DNA of 22,035 nt, taken from contig SMOI01000478.1 of the NCBI GenBank assembly GCA_008000375.1, positions 1-22,035 on the forward strand, given 5' to 3'. Made by a program: the position numbers and the translations under genes. The stretch's first letter is position 1, and the number at the start of each line of letters is the position of its first letter. The stretch is from Poteriospumella lacustris (taxonomy: Eukaryota > Sar > Chrysophyceae > Chromulinales > Dinobryaceae). Shown piece by piece: positions 1-9,863 of this stretch. The notes beneath the pieces were generated by a model. The model ran no database searches. It was not told where the DNA came from and saw only the letters and a program-made list of their open reading frames with translations.

Positions 1-1136
1 TTCTTTCTGTCGGCGACTGGGGAGGAGCATATGTGGGCTATCAGGATAATGTGAATGCTGTTGCGGCGCAGATGGACTCTGTCGCACAGAGCTTGAATCC
101 CGGCTTCATCATTGGCACGGGTGACAATTTTTATTGGTGCGGAATTCAGTACGTAGTCGAGCCTCCCTCATTTTCATCTCCAACTTCACTCATTCCGTTT
201 GATTGATAGAAGCACGTCCGATCCTCAGATTGACGTGGACTATGTGCAGCCTTACAGTGCACAATCTCTCCAGATCCCGTGGTACCATACCTTGGGAGTA
301 AGTTATGACTGAGCTGCGCTTGTTGAAGAGAGTGATTAAATGCAATATTTTCTTAGAACCATGAGTATGGCTACAATGTGGATGCCCAGATTCAGTACAC
401 TTCGAAGAGTACGACGTGGAATATGCCCTCGAGATACTACACGAAGCGCATCGCCATGACCAACAACAATTACTTGACCTTGATTGTTCTTGACACGAGT
501 CCCTGTGTCACCGATTATCGCAGTACGGATCCGAACAATTGGGATCCTTGTTATCCCAAGTATCCTACATGTTCACCAACGTCCACTGACGACGATTTCG
601 AAGGCCCTTGCATGTTCAACCAAAACATTTTGTCACAAGACTGCAACGCTCAATACAACTGGTTCAAAAACACTTTACTGGGCGTTCCACAGAATGATTG
701 GCTGGTCGTAGTGGGACATCATCCCATGGAGGAGATTACGGAACGAGATTTCATTTCCCCATTGCAGCAGAGAGGGTTTTCGTTGTATCTCAACGGCCAT
801 GACCACTTGCTGAACCGATATACCATCGATAACGCGGGTTCATACTTCACCACTGGTGCGGGAGCATTGGTCGATACTGCTGATCAATTGCATCCCCGCG
901 TTCAAGCGAAATACCACGGAACAGTTCTATCAGGCGAAGAGCTGCAGCGTTTGAATTTGACCAGTTTGACGGAGCATCAAGCCAAGATCGTCGTCACGAA
1001 TGTCGTCGCTGGTTTCTTGTCACATACCTTTAACAGTGATTACACGCAGCTGACGACCAAAATGATCCAGTATGATGGTACTGTCTTGGACACATACGTC
1101 AGTGACAAATACGGCCATCAAATTACATCTAATTGA
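1..1136 (+). CDS. Purple (tartrate-resistant-type) acid phosphatase, 5'-partial, 3 exons visible
   Basis: Metallophosphoesterase of the purple acid phosphatase family, which hydrolyses phosphomonoesters at a two-metal centre and is usually secreted or lysosomal. Visible exons are 1-148, 210-297 and 357-1136, with introns 149-209 (61 bp) and 298-356 (59 bp). The splices were chosen because they preserve the frame and rebuild family motifs. In order I see GDWGG, GDNFY, GNHEYG (created exactly by the second splice), GHHP near position 712 and GHDH near 797. These supply the expected Asp, Asp/Tyr, Asn, His and His/His metal ligands, so the catalytic set looks complete. About 337 residues are visible. 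The start codon and any signal peptide lie beyond the left edge. The short, animal-like motif spacing suggests the small ACP5-type rather than the large plant type. The gene converges with the JmjC gene across 170 bp of AT-rich 3' flank (1137-1306), where nothing else is seen. Confidence 0.9.
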
Positions 1137-1306
1137 ACTGGCTGCTCCCAATGAACTCCCCGCCTATCGTATCGTCGATCGCATCGTTTCCTACTCCTTG
1201 GCAGTGGCAGTCATCTTTGTAGTGTGATCCTATGCAGGCATTTCCCTTTCGTTAAGTAATCAAACTGACCAATAATTATAATTCACCATCGTCATGAGAG
1301 AAATAT

Positions 1307-2677
1307 CTATTTGCTATTCAATAGTTTTGATTGCAAAACGCTGGGCCAAAAGTCACTTGAGTACGGCTTGTCAAAGTTATCCAACTGATCAGGAGGATGG
1401 AACCAGTAATTGAAGGCAATGTGGCCCTCCGACCCTTGCGATTTCACCTCATGGAACCATCCCGCAGGAATGAAAAGCATCTCTCCTTCCTTTAAAGTCA
1501 CGGTAACAGCAGTTTTGGCCGCTTTTGCATATCGAGGGAATTGTGTTGTGAGTTGACTGGCGGGTAATGCGGTGTCAACTTGACTGAAGTTGTCGGGACG
1601 AGTAGACGTTGTCGTCGGCTCACCCTTCGACTTTTTATTGGGGCCTTTGCTGTCACTATTTGAAAGGGGGCGCTTTCTTTGCGGACGATCTTCGTCGGAG
1701 AAACCATCAGCATCCTCCTCGTCATCCTCTTCTTCGTCGTCATCTTCGTCTTCGTAGTCATCCTCCAAGTCGTCATCCTCATCAAAGTCGTCGTCATCGC
1801 CTTCACCATCAAATTCTGCCTCTAAAACTTCCTCCAGGGCCTTATCAATTTCGTCCTCATCTTCACCTTCCTCTTCGTCTTCATCATCGTCATCGTCATC
1901 GGCTGCTTTTGCTTTACCAAATCGTTTTCCACCACTGCGCTGAATGCCAATCTTCTCGTCCATTGCACGTTTTAGCTTCTGAGCGGCTGACCATGCTTTG
2001 TCAGCATCCAAACTTCTTCCATCCGCAAAGGTTGGCTGGCCAACATAGTTAATTCTTCCGTTGGGATGAATGATATCAATTTCGCCCACAGTATATAGGT
2101 CCTCGGTGAACGCGGGGCTGATCAACGTGATTTGCTTCTGTCCCTTCAACATGATGTACAAGTTGTCATGATAATCATGATGCAGCCCAGACGTTGTCCA
2201 GCTTGAGCTTCTACCAATCCATAGATTGATGTTCGAAATCACTAAATTGCCAAAAATGGAAGGGATCAAAGGAAAGTCTTGCTGCAAAGCGGTCAAGGGA
2301 GCAGAGATAATCTCTGGCTGGTCTTCCAGGTCGTACTCCAATTCTTGAGTTGTCATGTATAAATTGGTCGCATCATTTGCAATGTCAGTGATAAATTCGT
2401 GGAATGGGACCGTTTTCTCCTTGCCTAAGCCAAAGCGGTCGGCATCGTTGTCACGATACTCGATCTTGACCGTCATGTCGTCGGGGGTGCGCCGGATCAA
2501 GTTGTCATAGGACCACGATTCTTTGCTTACTTTCCATTCAGCATCGGTTATGAACCCATTGAAAACAACTGGAGTCCGGGATGCGACATACTTCGAAAAA
2601 AATTCGGAAGGAGCAATTGACGGACTGATCTGGTCAACGTTGTCCAGCTTTTTGCATCCCACGTACTCCTGTTTCAT
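1307..2677 (-). CDS. JmjC/cupin-8 domain 2-oxoglutarate oxygenase with a long acidic insert
   Basis: Predicted Fe(II)/2-oxoglutarate-dependent oxygenase, a family of protein hydroxylases and demethylases; the substrate cannot be told from sequence. The frame stays open upstream to 2857, but the first in-frame ATG is at 2677 (MKQEYVGC), giving 456 aa without introns. The iron-binding HxD lies in GLHHDYHDNLY (about residues 166-168) and the distal His in IPAGWFHEV (about 409), followed by AFNYWFHPP. Between the two halves of the iron site sits a low-complexity Asp/Glu tract (about residues 259-332) followed by basic segments (RPQRKRP, NKKSKG). The ligands are therefore about 240 residues apart, far more than usual. 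The basic segments could be nuclear localisation signals. The N-terminal part resembles small JmjC proteins of the JMJD7/cupin-8 type. It is divergently placed from the O-GlcNAc transferase gene, with 374 bp between the start codons. Confidence 0.8.
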   Translation of the reverse strand: MKQEYVGCKKLDNVDQISPSIAPSEFFSKYVASRTPVVFNGFITDAEWKVSKESWSYDNLIRRTPDDMTVKIEYRDNDADRFGLGKEKTVPFHEFITDIANDATNLYMTTQELEYDLEDQPEIISAPLTALQQDFPLIPSIFGNLVISNINLWIGRSSSWTTSGLHHDYHDNLYIMLKGQKQITLISPAFTEDLYTVGEIDIIHPNGRINYVGQPTFADGRSLDADKAWSAAQKLKRAMDEKIGIQRSGGKRFGKAKAADDDDDDEDEEEGEDEDEIDKALEEVLEAEFDGEGDDDDFDEDDDLEDDYEDEDDDEEEDDEEDADGFSDEDRPQRKRPLSNSDSKGPNKKSKGEPTTTSTRPDNFSQVDTALPASQLTTQFPRYAKAAKTAVTVTLKEGEMLFIPAGWFHEVKSQGSEGHIAFNYWFHPPDQLDNFDKPYSSDFWPSVLQSKLLNSK

Positions 2678-3051
2678 GATAAAAGTAACAAGATAGCTAA
2701 TGCTTTGATAAACTACAAATGTCACCGTCACAACTGGAAGTAAGGCTTGCACAGGCTTGATTAAACCAAGAATTTCGATGGTTGGCGAAGAAGAAGAAGA
2801 AGAAGAAGAAGAAATCGGTTGAAAAAAAGCCGTTTCAATTTCCGCGCTGTGCAACAAAGTCGCGACGACGATGACGTTGACAGCATGTCCTCGCCCAAAA
2901 GCAAGATTTCTTCATGTTTGCAGATATCACATTAGCATCCCATTGAAAGGTCGTGTGGCTCACATTCTTGCAACACTTCTGTTGTCGGAAAGCTAGAAAG
3001 ACCTTCAACTCAGAGAAAAGGGTGCATGCTAGCTTTCGTTGTGACGGAGTG
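2678..3051. promoter_or_regulatory. Shared 5' region between the divergent JmjC and O-GlcNAc transferase genes
   Basis: This 374-bp stretch lies between the two start codons and probably holds both promoters and 5' UTRs. It contains a (GAA)9 microsatellite at 2787-2813 and a TGACGT core at 2872-2877. Both flanking reading frames stay open into it, but only from non-ATG codons (TTG at 2857 on the minus strand, GTG at 2953 on the plus strand), so I do not treat it as coding. No TATA box was recognised. Confidence 0.5.
2787..2813. repeat. (GAA)9 microsatellite
   Basis: Nine uninterrupted GAA units in the region upstream of the JmjC start codon. On the minus strand it reads as a poly-serine run in the open frame upstream of the first ATG; it is more probably 5' UTR or promoter sequence. 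Confidence 0.9.
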
Positions 3052-5747
3052 ATGACTTCATCATCAGGGGTGCTTCGCTTGTTGGTCGTCCTGGTTATGA
3101 TGATGTCAACCACTGGCAAACGATTCCATTCAAACAGCTTTATTTCCGAGGAATCTGGATTGAGTTACCTCTATCAATCATTGTCGGTGATGATGGAGGA
3201 CCCTATGAGAGCGCTCCACCTCTCTCAGAAGGCCTACCAGTTCAAGCCTACCAATCATCTGCTGGAAGTTGCATTGCACATCCACGATTTGCTGGGAAAT
3301 GCTAACGTTGGGATATCTTGGGCGATAGAAGAATCATCAAGAAACGCGCAGTATTTGCTGTACAAAGACTTCTTGGCCACGACAGTTGCACTTTACCAAG
3401 CGGAGAAGAATAATGAGGCGATGAGTCTGTTGAACCCGTGGATCGCGAAGAATCCTTGTGCAATCGAGGCTTTGTATCATTTAGCATTGATCCATCAGCG
3501 CCGTGGTCATACTGATGGAGCAAGACTACTATATGAACAGGTCTTACGCTGTAACCCCCTGCACACGTCCTCGATGGTCAATGTAGCCAGTCTGTACCAA
3601 TTGAGTGGAAGCCAAGTCGATCGACAGAAAGCAATTACTATCTATGAGACAGGAATAAGTGCTATATTGGCTTATAAAAAGGTTCTGCCTGGTTTTCTAT
3701 TTTTGAGTGACAATGAGTTACGCATGCGAGCCAACTTAGCCCTGGCTTATTATCAGCAATTGTCGTTCCAAAAAGCCCTTGAAGCGTCTCAGGATATGAT
3801 CAATCTACTACACAATTCTATCGACACCATGAATGCTGTCCAAAGCCACATGGATGTTTCAACTTATGTGGCCCTATTGGACGGCGCGTACGGCAACCAG
3901 TTGATCATCTCTCGAGCAGTAGTGAATCGGAAAGGAGCGGAAGAACGTCTGCATCGTCTATTGACAAGCACCTTGGACAAGTATTCGTCATTAAATTCTT
4001 CCTCGAAAATGATCAAGCAAACGGGATCAATGGTGGTAGGCCCGTATTTGCCGTTCGACAGTCTATTGGATGACGTAACACTGGCCGACCGTTTGTCCAT
4101 CGCAACGTACACATCGTTGATGTTTCTGAAAATTCAATCAACCACCACAGAACGCATGGACACAGCTCTACAATTCCAAGCTCCGTCGAAGTCATTGTAT
4201 ATCGCATTGTACTCGACAGATTTCTGCGACCATCCAACGACTCATTTGATGCTGGGTCTATACCTCTACCTTCGTCGACAGAAACAAAGGCAACCATCAA
4301 CATGGTATCACAAAATTCAACTGATCGTATATGATTATGGAGACCGCGACGATCAATCCGATTATCGGAAAAGGGTACAGGAATTTGCTGATCGTTACGT
4401 TTCTGTACGTGACGTGGACCATGATGCTTTCCTTGACATTGTCCGACACGACGCGATCGATGTCTTCCTAGAAATGCAAGTGCATACGCTACAGACCCGT
4501 TTGCATGTCACGGCTTTGGTTGCTGATGCTGTACCAAGTGTTTCATCCTTTGTCAATTACTTAGTGTATCCCGGAACGTCAGGGAGTAGCGCACTGGATC
4601 ATATCGTGGGCGATCCGGTCGTTCTACCTCCCGAACATGCGGCGTGGTACTCCGAAAAGTTCTGTTTACTGCCACCCACGTATCAAATGTCAAGTTATGA
4701 TGCATTGGGCTTGGTTGAAGTAGACGATACAAAAGAGCGATTCGAGAACAGTGCGGAGAATCCACACGCAGCGTATGAACGTTGGCTAGTTGATGAGACA
4801 GCCGGAATGCCATTATTTCCCAGGACCATCGAGGACATTCATCAGTTGCAAACTCTTTACCGACGGTACGGTGTCGTATCATCTTGCGTGTTGTATGCGT
4901 TATGTGATATTATTGCTGTTGCTAAATCGATAAATATGTTTTCAGGAAGTATGGGCTACCACTGGATCCAGAGGCCATCGTCTTCGCGAATTTCAACAAA
5001 ATCGACAAACTGGACCCTGAGTCGTTGGCTACTTGGGCACAGATATTGCATCTATTGCCCAATAGCTATTTATGGCTTCTTCTTCCACGCGAAGCAAATG
5101 AATCGGACCATCACCAATTGGTACTGGCGCATTTGCAAGCGGCATGCGCGTACTGGGGTATTGCTTGGGCACAACGGATCATTGTGGCAGAACGAGCACC
5201 CAAACGATTACATATTGAGCGGCATATTGCCGCAGATCTGTTCCTGGACTCGTTTATTTACGGTGCGCATTCTACTGCCACTGATTCATTGCGCGGGGTA
5301 AGTGGTTATGTGTGTCGAATGGCTTAACGCGGGAAGCGCTCACATGGTGACGTAACTTTGTAGGGACTGCCGGTGGTAACAATCGAAGGAGGTTCGTTCC
5401 CCAATCGAGTGGGCGCCTCGTTGCATGCGTCCATGTCATCCAGCCTCTTTGTCACCTATTCCAAGAAAGATTTTATTGATTTCGTGGTTCGTATTGGTCG
5501 GTTGCACACGCGTTACCCGTCAGTTCTGTTGGGGCAGAAGCTGCAGTTGTTCCAGGCAATGGCAAAGAAGGCGATGCCATTTGATGAAGGTGAGCATGCC
5601 CGACGATTATTAGTCGCGCTGGCTGCATTGAAGGAAGAGAAACGACTCGTGGCATTATGTGACAGCCACGTGCCGGTGAAGAGACAGTGCCAATTTCATG
5701 GCGACCGCCGTCGACGATGGCATCTTGTCCTACGTTCCACTGTATGA
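3052..5747 (+). CDS. OGT: UDP-GlcNAc:protein O-GlcNAc transferase (OGT-type, GT41), 3 exons
   Basis: Transfers N-acetylglucosamine from UDP-GlcNAc to Ser/Thr of intracellular proteins. Exons are 3052-4865, 4946-5297 and 5364-5747 (850 codons including stop), with introns of 80 and 66 bp. The splices restore the conserved KYGLP...FNKIDKLDP and DSLRGGLPVVTI segments. The N-terminal third is TPR-like (for example ALYHLALIHQRRGHTDGARL). The catalytic region has DFCDHPTTHLM, carrying the His counterpart of the animal OGT active site, then YPGTSGS, WYSEKF, FNKIDKLDP with the sugar-nucleotide Lys, and HSTATD. These are OGT features rather than SPINDLY ones. The first ATG is at 3052 and is followed by a hydrophobic run (LRLLVVLVMMM), which is odd for a nucleocytoplasmic enzyme and may be a signal anchor or a wrong start. 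The segment where animal OGT has LVNMNGYTKGAR is strongly diverged (FLEMQVHTLQTR). The C-terminal end after about 5690 is basic and less certain. Confidence 0.88.
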
Positions 5748-6086
5748 GTGCTTTGCTTGTGCAGCTCTTGGGTCTCAATATAAAATTCAATGCTGTATAT
5801 CTTGTTTTGTAACAGTGGAGAAAGTGTGAAACTTGAGTAATCCCTGGTAATCGGGTTTAATCCGTACCAACCGACGCAGAATCTGTACAAAGTGGGGAAG
5901 TCTGCGGCAGCAGGGGTGACAATCTGAACGGTCGAGGTCGACGTCCAAGCCTATTCATCTTGCAGCACGAATCAATGATGCTTAGGCCTTAGAAACCACA
6001 ACGAAATTACCTAGGATTTGATTTGAGTAGTCTCATTCTGGAGTTGCCGAGGATAGAAAGAATTGAGTCGTGCTACAACGCTGTAT
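5748..6086. other. Intergenic region between the OGT and SERINC genes
   Basis: This 339-bp region between two tandem plus-strand genes holds the 3' UTR of the first and the promoter of the second. AT-rich AATATAAAA at 5777-5785 could be a polyadenylation signal. No TATA box, repeat or small gene was recognised. The SERINC frame extends to a TTG at 6063, but the first ATG is 6087. Confidence 0.5.
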
Positions 6087-7537
6087 ATGTCATCTGATCC
6101 AACTACATCGGGAGTTTCGGAACCACTTCTCGCTTCTTCAACAATGGATGTCGAAAGCAATCGTGAAAGTCAGTCCGAATCCAAGAATTCGGACAAAAAT
6201 GCGACGGGCAAGGCTTCTCCAGCAGTTCCTGGAGGAACCGCGGCCCCAACCGTTGATTGGTTCAGTCTAGGTCCTCCTGGCCGCAATGGTACCATCATGT
6301 CCTTTGTTGCGGTTCTCGCCGGAGTTATCGTCTCCATTATTACCTACGTCTACGCTCCTAACTCCATTTCTCTGGACTCTTGGGAAGACGGGTGCCCTTC
6401 CGATGGTGATTTTGAAAAATCATGCAAGGCCAACAGTGCAGTGCTGCGCGTCTCCTGTGCGTTGACAGTCCTCTTTGGATTACAGCTGATTGGGACTTTC
6501 TTCTTCACTCGCTTTTATGATATGTTTTGGATCATCAAATTTTGTGGCCTCATTGCCTTGGTGATCGGATTCTTCTTTGGATCATCGTCATCGTTCGGTT
6601 TGGATGGATACGCTTGGTTTGCACGAATTACCGGATTTTTCTTTTTGATTTTACAGCAAATCATTCTGTTGGATGTCGCTTATAGCTGGAATGAACGTTG
6701 GTTGGCCTATGCAGGTGGTCCTGATGGAGAAAAGAATGGTAACTGGTTGGTGGGTATCATCGTCATCTCGTTGCTACTGTTTGCTGGAGCCTATTCAGCC
6801 ATCGGTGTCATGTTTTGGCAATATGGTCATTGCCAGGACTCGACGGTCATCATTGGTTTGACATTGGCATTGACGGTTGTCATGACGTTGATTCAACTTT
6901 TCTTCTCCGACGAGGGCTCTATCCTTACTTCGGCGATCATGACGGCGTATGCAACGTACATTTGCTACTCGGCGGTGACCTTGAATCCCTCGGCGGAATG
7001 TAATTATGCCCTGGATACCGGTTACCAAACGCTCTCGACGGTCATTGGTTTGGCGTTGACTGCCATTTCATTGCTCTGGACCACTTACAACACTGGTAAG
7101 ATCGATCACTCACACGTTTTGTTCTGCCATGTTCAACCACTGTACCTCATGCTCTGTTTTGCTTCCCTTCTGCAGTGAGCCGTTTCCCGACCGTTTTGGA
7201 CAGTCAAGGTCAAGCTGTCGACCTTTCGCAAGTCAGTATCTCGACAAAACCACAAGGAGCTCGTTCTCCAAGTGCAGGAAATGCGGCCGAGGTGGCTGCG
7301 GAACCTGGATTGATGAACAAACTGTTGATTCAAGTATCCGTGGTGTTTGTTTTGGTGTCTGGATACTATGCCATGGTTCTAACCAATTGGGCTACCGAAC
7401 AAGCGAATACAAGTATTTCAAATCCTCGTTCTGGCAGGGCTGCCATGTGGATCCAAGCGGCCGGCCAATGGATTGCGATTGCCTTCTACGGCTGGTCGTT
7501 GATTGCCCCAAAGCTACTCGTTGACCGCGAGTTTTAA
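6087..7537 (+). CDS. SERINC: SERINC/TMS1 family multi-pass membrane protein, 2 exons
   Basis: Serine-incorporator family: integral membrane proteins with about ten helices, proposed to act in phosphatidylserine and sphingolipid biology or lipid scrambling. Exons are 6087-7095 and 7176-7537, with one 80-bp intron whose splice rebuilds a Val codon (TTYNT-V-SRFP). The product is 456 aa, a usual family length. A 50-residue hydrophilic N-terminus (Ser, Asn, Lys) precedes the first helix (FVAVLAGVIVSIITYVYAP). Family signatures include AVLRVSCALTVLFGL, FWIIKFCGLIALVIGFFF, ILLDVAYSWNERW, YATYICYSAV, the C-terminal YYAMVLTNW and AFYGWSLIAPKLL with a final RDF-like DREF. The start at 6087 is the first in-frame ATG. 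It stands in tandem with the OGT gene and converges with the phosphodiester glycosidase gene; no functional link is evident. Confidence 0.92.
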
Positions 7538-8049
7538 GCAGTCATTCGACGCAACTGCTTTGCTCACTCACTTTATTTTTGTATGCAACCATTTATCTTT
7601 GCCCTCCTCCACCCCGCCCCGCCTTTTTGTTGCTTTAGTAGTAATCGTCTCTGCCGTAAAACATTTGTATTTCTGATTGATCGCCCCTCCTCATCGTGAC
7701 TCTTGGTGGTTGTTTTTCCTTCATGAAAACTTGAAGAAGCGAAACAATGAAGCGATGTGGAATACTTAAAAACTAAAGACAAACAAAGAAAAGTGAGAAG
7801 CTTTACATCATTAACAAGCTACGTAGCGAAGGGAACCGCTGTCAACGTCGGGAGCGTGTTCTTTGCAACAAATATGTCGTCGGCATCGACATAGTTCGGT
7901 TTCATGGCAAAGAATCAACGTTGGTCTTTTGGGGGAAGAGGCTTTACTTTCGTCAGGATTTGATGAGAGACGACCGAAGAAAAAGAAAAGGACATGAAAG
8001 AATACTATAATTGGCTGTGTAATTGAGGAGGAGAGGAGGGAATGGCGCC
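7538..8049. other. Convergent 3' flanks of the SERINC and phosphodiester glycosidase genes
   Basis: 512 bp between two convergent stop codons. The left part is pyrimidine-rich with a C-rich patch near 7604-7623. The right part contains purine-rich runs (7985-8041) that read as pyrimidine tracts on the minus strand. It presumably holds both 3' UTRs and polyadenylation sites. No gene, repeat or RNA was recognised. Confidence 0.5.
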
Positions 8050-8934
8050 TTAGCGTCTAACGCAGGCAATATTAGCCACCGCGCGTTCGCAAATTTCAGG
8101 AGTGTCATTGCAAGTAGGTGCACTAATCACCTTTCCATTCTTGACGCTAACGGAGCTTCCACCACCATCAATATTCAGAGCAGATTCCACACCTAAGCCA
8201 ACCATCAATTCCGCCGTTTCGAACAGATCGGGTCCATAGTTGATGTCTTCTTCTCCATCAATTTCAAGAAGAACCATCGTCCCATTCTTGTAGAATCCCA
8301 CCGCAGTTCGAGGAGCCTTCTCCAATGTGAAACCACCTGGGGAATAGGTAAGATCCTGTGACGCGTTCACATAACTGACACCCTTGCGCACCAACCATCC
8401 CCAGCCAGTGATGAGCTGCGAAAATTTCTCCTTTTGGAAGAGATCAGCATCTGGGAATCCGAAGAAAATTTTCCCATCTTGTGTGATACCCATGTTGGCG
8501 CGATTGGTTCCGGAGCCGTCAGTGGGGAGCTGCCAAACAACACCGTCACTGATCAAATTACCAATGCAAAGGCTCGGTTGAGTGTAGTCCCAAGTGAAAA
8601 ATGCCCCATTCGTCGCATATTCACAATCGTAGCTGGTACTTGATGAGATATGCGGCTGAACCAGAGCTTTGCAGCCTTCCTTCACGGACGGATAAAACGA
8701 GAAACGAGGAGCTGGGAACAGCGCAACAAACGCGCTGTATGGGCGACCTGTCGACGAATAATTTCCTTCGATTCTCCAATTCACCAAGGAGCCTTCCATG
8801 GAAGGATTAAAGCTATAAAAATCGTAATCGACGACGATTTCCTTCTTCAAGTTGACCTTGCTTGGTCGCTCCAGTCCATGGACCATGAGGCCACACAAAA
8901 GAGCAAAAACGACGCAAATACTTTGAACCATCAT
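8050..8934 (-). CDS. Secreted phosphodiester glycosidase domain protein (NAGPA-like)
   Basis: Member of the phosphodiester glycosidase family, typified by the uncovering enzyme that removes GlcNAc from GlcNAc-phospho-mannose on lysosomal enzymes, and by bacterial exopolysaccharide proteins. The frame opens at a TTG (8958), but the first ATG is at 8934, giving 294 aa and an N-terminal signal peptide (MMVQSICVVFALLCGLMVHG). Family motifs are PRTAVGF plus LLEIDG near residues 210-230 and the strongly conserved ALNIDGGGSSVS near 255. Several Cys residues (KEGCKAL, YDCEYA, TCNDTPEICE, IACVRR) and NxS/T sites fit an extracellular or lumenal protein. A TATA-like run lies about 52 bp upstream. There are no introns. 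The natural substrate is unknown; a lysosomal-sorting role is only one possibility. Confidence 0.8.
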   Translation of the reverse strand: MMVQSICVVFALLCGLMVHGLERPSKVNLKKEIVVDYDFYSFNPSMEGSLVNWRIEGNYSSTGRPYSAFVALFPAPRFSFYPSVKEGCKALVQPHISSSTSYDCEYATNGAFFTWDYTQPSLCIGNLISDGVVWQLPTDGSGTNRANMGITQDGKIFFGFPDADLFQKEKFSQLITGWGWLVRKGVSYVNASQDLTYSPGGFTLEKAPRTAVGFYKNGTMVLLEIDGEEDINYGPDLFETAELMVGLGVESALNIDGGGSSVSVKNGKVISAPTCNDTPEICERAVANIACVRR

Positions 8935-9374
8935 TTTTGCTGTGATAGACTCCTTCAAGTAGAAATATGATGGTGCCGACTCGCAATATATATATATATT
9001 ATTCTACTGTAATAATCGACGGCACGACGCATGACGCATGCTGGCATGATGACCTGCTGACCTGCTGTCCGGACATAAAGTCGGAAGATCGCAAATTAAT
9101 TACTCGGGTCTCCGGAATGTCCGTCACGCCACACAAACCGTCACACCGTCACCTGTGACCGATGATCTCATCACCTTGTTTCGATTGGGACAGTCTCGCT
9201 TCTTTGTGATTCGGATTGGAAGTGTTTGTTCTACCACTGGAGGTCTCGAGCTTAGGAGGATCACTTCTTCTTGGTTGGATCATCCGGAAAGCGCGGCGTT
9301 GAAGCTTCCATCAAATTTAGATCGAAAAGTCCTTTCCTCCATCGAGTCATATCGAAGTCGTAGAAACTGGCGAA
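8935..9374. promoter_or_regulatory. Divergent promoter region between the phosphodiester glycosidase and RNase-kappa-like genes
   Basis: 440 bp between divergent start codons. The minus-strand gene has an alternating AT run (8986-9000) placed as a TATA element. Centrally there are tandem repeats GACGCAT (9026-9032, 9033-9039) and GACCTGCT (9051-9058, 9059-9066). Three CCGTCAC copies (9121-9127, 9138-9144, 9147-9153) are CRE-half-site-like, and the last forms an inverted repeat GTCAC-CT-GTGAC. These are candidate transcription-factor sites. No coding evidence was found here. Confidence 0.5.
8986..9000 (-). promoter_or_regulatory. TATA-like (AT)n element of the phosphodiester glycosidase gene
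   Basis: Alternating AT run about 52 bp upstream of the chosen ATG (8934) on the minus strand. Position and composition fit a TATA box, though a simple AT microsatellite is the alternative. Confidence 0.45.
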
Positions 9375-9863
9375 ATGGGTTGCTCATTGTTAGACTGTAA
9401 GGATTTTCACGATTTGAAGAATGCCATGACTGAGTCTGAAACCTGAATGTGTGTCGAATGTAGGCGCCAAGTGCTGCTCAATTTTTTCTGTGTCTGGATT
9501 TTTCTTTCTTATTATCATCGGCTATTTGCTTCACAAGCAGCCCCTGTATATCAAAGGTGCGGAGGACCCACATGAAGCGTCTCAAGGATGTTATAGTGGA
9601 GGTAAGAATACACGATTCTCATGCACGTTCATCAAGTCAATGCTAACTTTCGCTTGCGTGAATTTCTGATGAACTTTGTAGCTCTTATCTACCTTGGTTT
9701 TGCCATCGTTTCCATCGCCTACTGGGTAATTCACAACATGACCGTCGCCACCGCTAACAAGATCGCACAAATACGAGAGACTTCAACCCAGAAGAAGTCC
9801 GGCAAGACAAGCAAGAAGAAGAGCAAGAAGTTCGAAGGCGGAAACTACGGTGTGGTGTTATAA
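9375..9863 (+). CDS. Ribonuclease-kappa-like small two-helix membrane protein, 3 exons, 3' end replaced by LTR
   Basis: Exons 9375-9396, 9464-9601 and 9682-9863 (113 aa) with introns of 67 and 80 bp. The first coding exon is only 22 nt and gives MGCSLLD. The layout matches RNase kappa, a small membrane protein described as an endoribonuclease and V-ATPase-associated factor: Cys-rich start (CAKCC), first helix (FSVSGFFFLIIIGYLL), a short loop, then GCYSGALIYLGFAIVSIAYW as a second helix, then a Lys-rich tail (KKSGKTSKKKSKKFEGG). The last codons (GTG GTG TTA TAA) and the final base of the preceding Gly codon lie inside the LTR that starts at 9851, so the native C-terminus and stop are missing. 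The encoded protein is near the normal family length, so it may still be functional. Identification rests on topology and short motifs only. Confidence 0.6.

Noticed and set aside
2678-2857. N-terminal extension of the JmjC protein with poly-Ser and a hydrophobic segment
   Set aside because: Requires a TTG start; the poly-Ser is just the GAA microsatellite, and a good ATG lies at 2677.
7538-8049. Small gene in the 512-bp convergent intergenic region
   Set aside because: Only short frames of biased composition; no motifs, splice pairs or start context worth calling.
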